DNA of 6,074 bases from NCBI GenBank assembly GCA_018333395.1, contig JAGXSQ010000097.1, positions 1-6,074 of the forward strand. Reading direction: 5' to 3'. This DNA comes from Dethiobacter sp. Its GTDB lineage: Bacteria > Bacillota_D > Dethiobacteria > Dethiobacterales > Dethiobacteraceae. A program made the translations under genes and the position numbers. Under the pieces are notes generated by a model. The model did no database searches. It had not been told where the DNA came from and was given only the letters and a program-made list of their open reading frames with translations. Positions within the stretch are counted from its first letter, which is position 1. Every line of letters begins with the position of its first letter. Below, piece by piece: positions 5,633-6,074 of the stretch.

Positions 5633-6074
5633 ATGAACATACTCGTTGGCGGCGCGGCAGGACAAGGCATGGATACCATTGCCTATCTGCTTGGCAAGAC
5701 GCTCACCCGGGAAGGCTACGGTGTGTTGACAACCAAAGACTACATGTCGCGAGTGCGCGGCGGTCATAACTTTTCCCTGCTATGCGTGGAAGCAGAAACG
5801 CCTTGGTCCACCGCTACAACGACAGAGATTTTGGTAGCGCTCAACGAAGAGACGTACCTGCTTCACCGGGAAAAACTGGTCACGACAGGCCGTATTGTCT
5901 TTGACCCGGACGTGTTTGCGTTGCCCGCTAGTGATGAGGAGCGCGGTATCGCGATACAACTTGGCACGCTGGCACGGGCCGCCGGTGGCCGGATTATGGC
6001 CAACACTGTGGCCACCGGCGCTGTGCTGGCCTTGCTCGGCCTTGACCTTGCAGAAGCGGCACGTCTGCTGTCAG
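5633..6074 (+). CDS. 2-oxoacid:acceptor oxidoreductase, KorA-like subunit with N-terminal gamma domain (3' end outside window)
   Basis: The frame opens at the ATG at 5633 behind a strong Shine-Dalgarno (GAGGTG at 5621-5626, 6 nt away) and runs 147 residues to the right edge. The N-terminus carries GGAAGQGMDT (6-15), the glycine-rich start of the gamma (POR/KOR catalytic gamma-type) domain. SRVRGGHNFSLL (39-50) and NTVATGAVLALLGLD (124-138) follow, all typical of this fold. In 2-oxoglutarate/2-oxoacid:ferredoxin oxidoreductases of the two-subunit type this domain is fused in front of the thiamine-dependent alpha domain, giving about 550-600 residues. Whether this gene is fused or a stand-alone gamma subunit of about 180-200 residues cannot be told, but the absence of a preceding subunit favours the fused KorA form. 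Such enzymes interconvert 2-oxoacids and acyl-CoA with ferredoxin in anaerobes. It is transcribed away from the division genes and is probably unrelated in function. Confidence 0.88.
   Translation, partial: MNILVGGAAGQGMDTIAYLLGKTLTREGYGVLTTKDYMSRVRGGHNFSLLCVEAETPWSTATTTEILVALNEETYLLHREKLVTTGRIVFDPDVFALPASDEERGIAIQLGTLARAAGGRIMANTVATGAVLALLGLDLAEAARLLS

Overview
The window (about 53% GC by impression) reads as chromosomal DNA from a Gram-positive, probably spore-forming, anaerobic member of the Firmicutes (Clostridia-type). The evidence is the gene order ftsE-ftsX / coiled-coil M23 hydrolase / ctpB-type protease / MinJ-like PDZ membrane protein, purine-rich Shine-Dalgarno sites, TTG and GTG starts, and a 2-oxoacid:acceptor oxidoreductase gene next door. 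The genus cannot be fixed from the sequence. There are no tRNA or rRNA genes, CRISPR arrays or mobile elements.

Layout. Five genes lie on the minus strand, read from right to left. ftsE (5448-4771), ftsX (4769-3885) and a secreted coiled-coil M23 peptidase (3864-2665) are closely packed and look like one operon. A strong palindromic terminator (2614-2643) follows. Next is a PDZ/S41 C-terminal processing protease with a peptidoglycan-binding tail (2529-1105). It shares one base with the start of a polytopic membrane protein carrying a C-terminal PDZ domain (1105 to beyond the left edge). On the plus strand, a divergent gene for a KorA-like 2-oxoacid:acceptor oxidoreductase subunit starts at 5633 and leaves the window at the right edge. 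The 184-bp region between the ftsE and korA-like starts carries two adjacent TGNCGAA motifs resembling Spo0A boxes.

How they work together. FtsE (ATPase) and FtsX (membrane subunit) form an ABC-type mechanotransmission complex. In known systems it controls a periplasmic or extracellular coiled-coil cell-wall hydrolase or activator during division or elongation (EnvC, PcsB, CwlO). Here the likely partner is the next gene, and it keeps a complete M23 metal site. The CtpB-type protease and MinJ-like protein form a second, separately terminated unit. The same neighbourhood is known from Bacillus subtilis (ftsEX, ctpB, minJ), so this is mostly a conserved cell-envelope and division locus and not a new system. 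The most useful points are regulatory (terminator, putative 0A boxes, leader-like small ORF) and start-site corrections.
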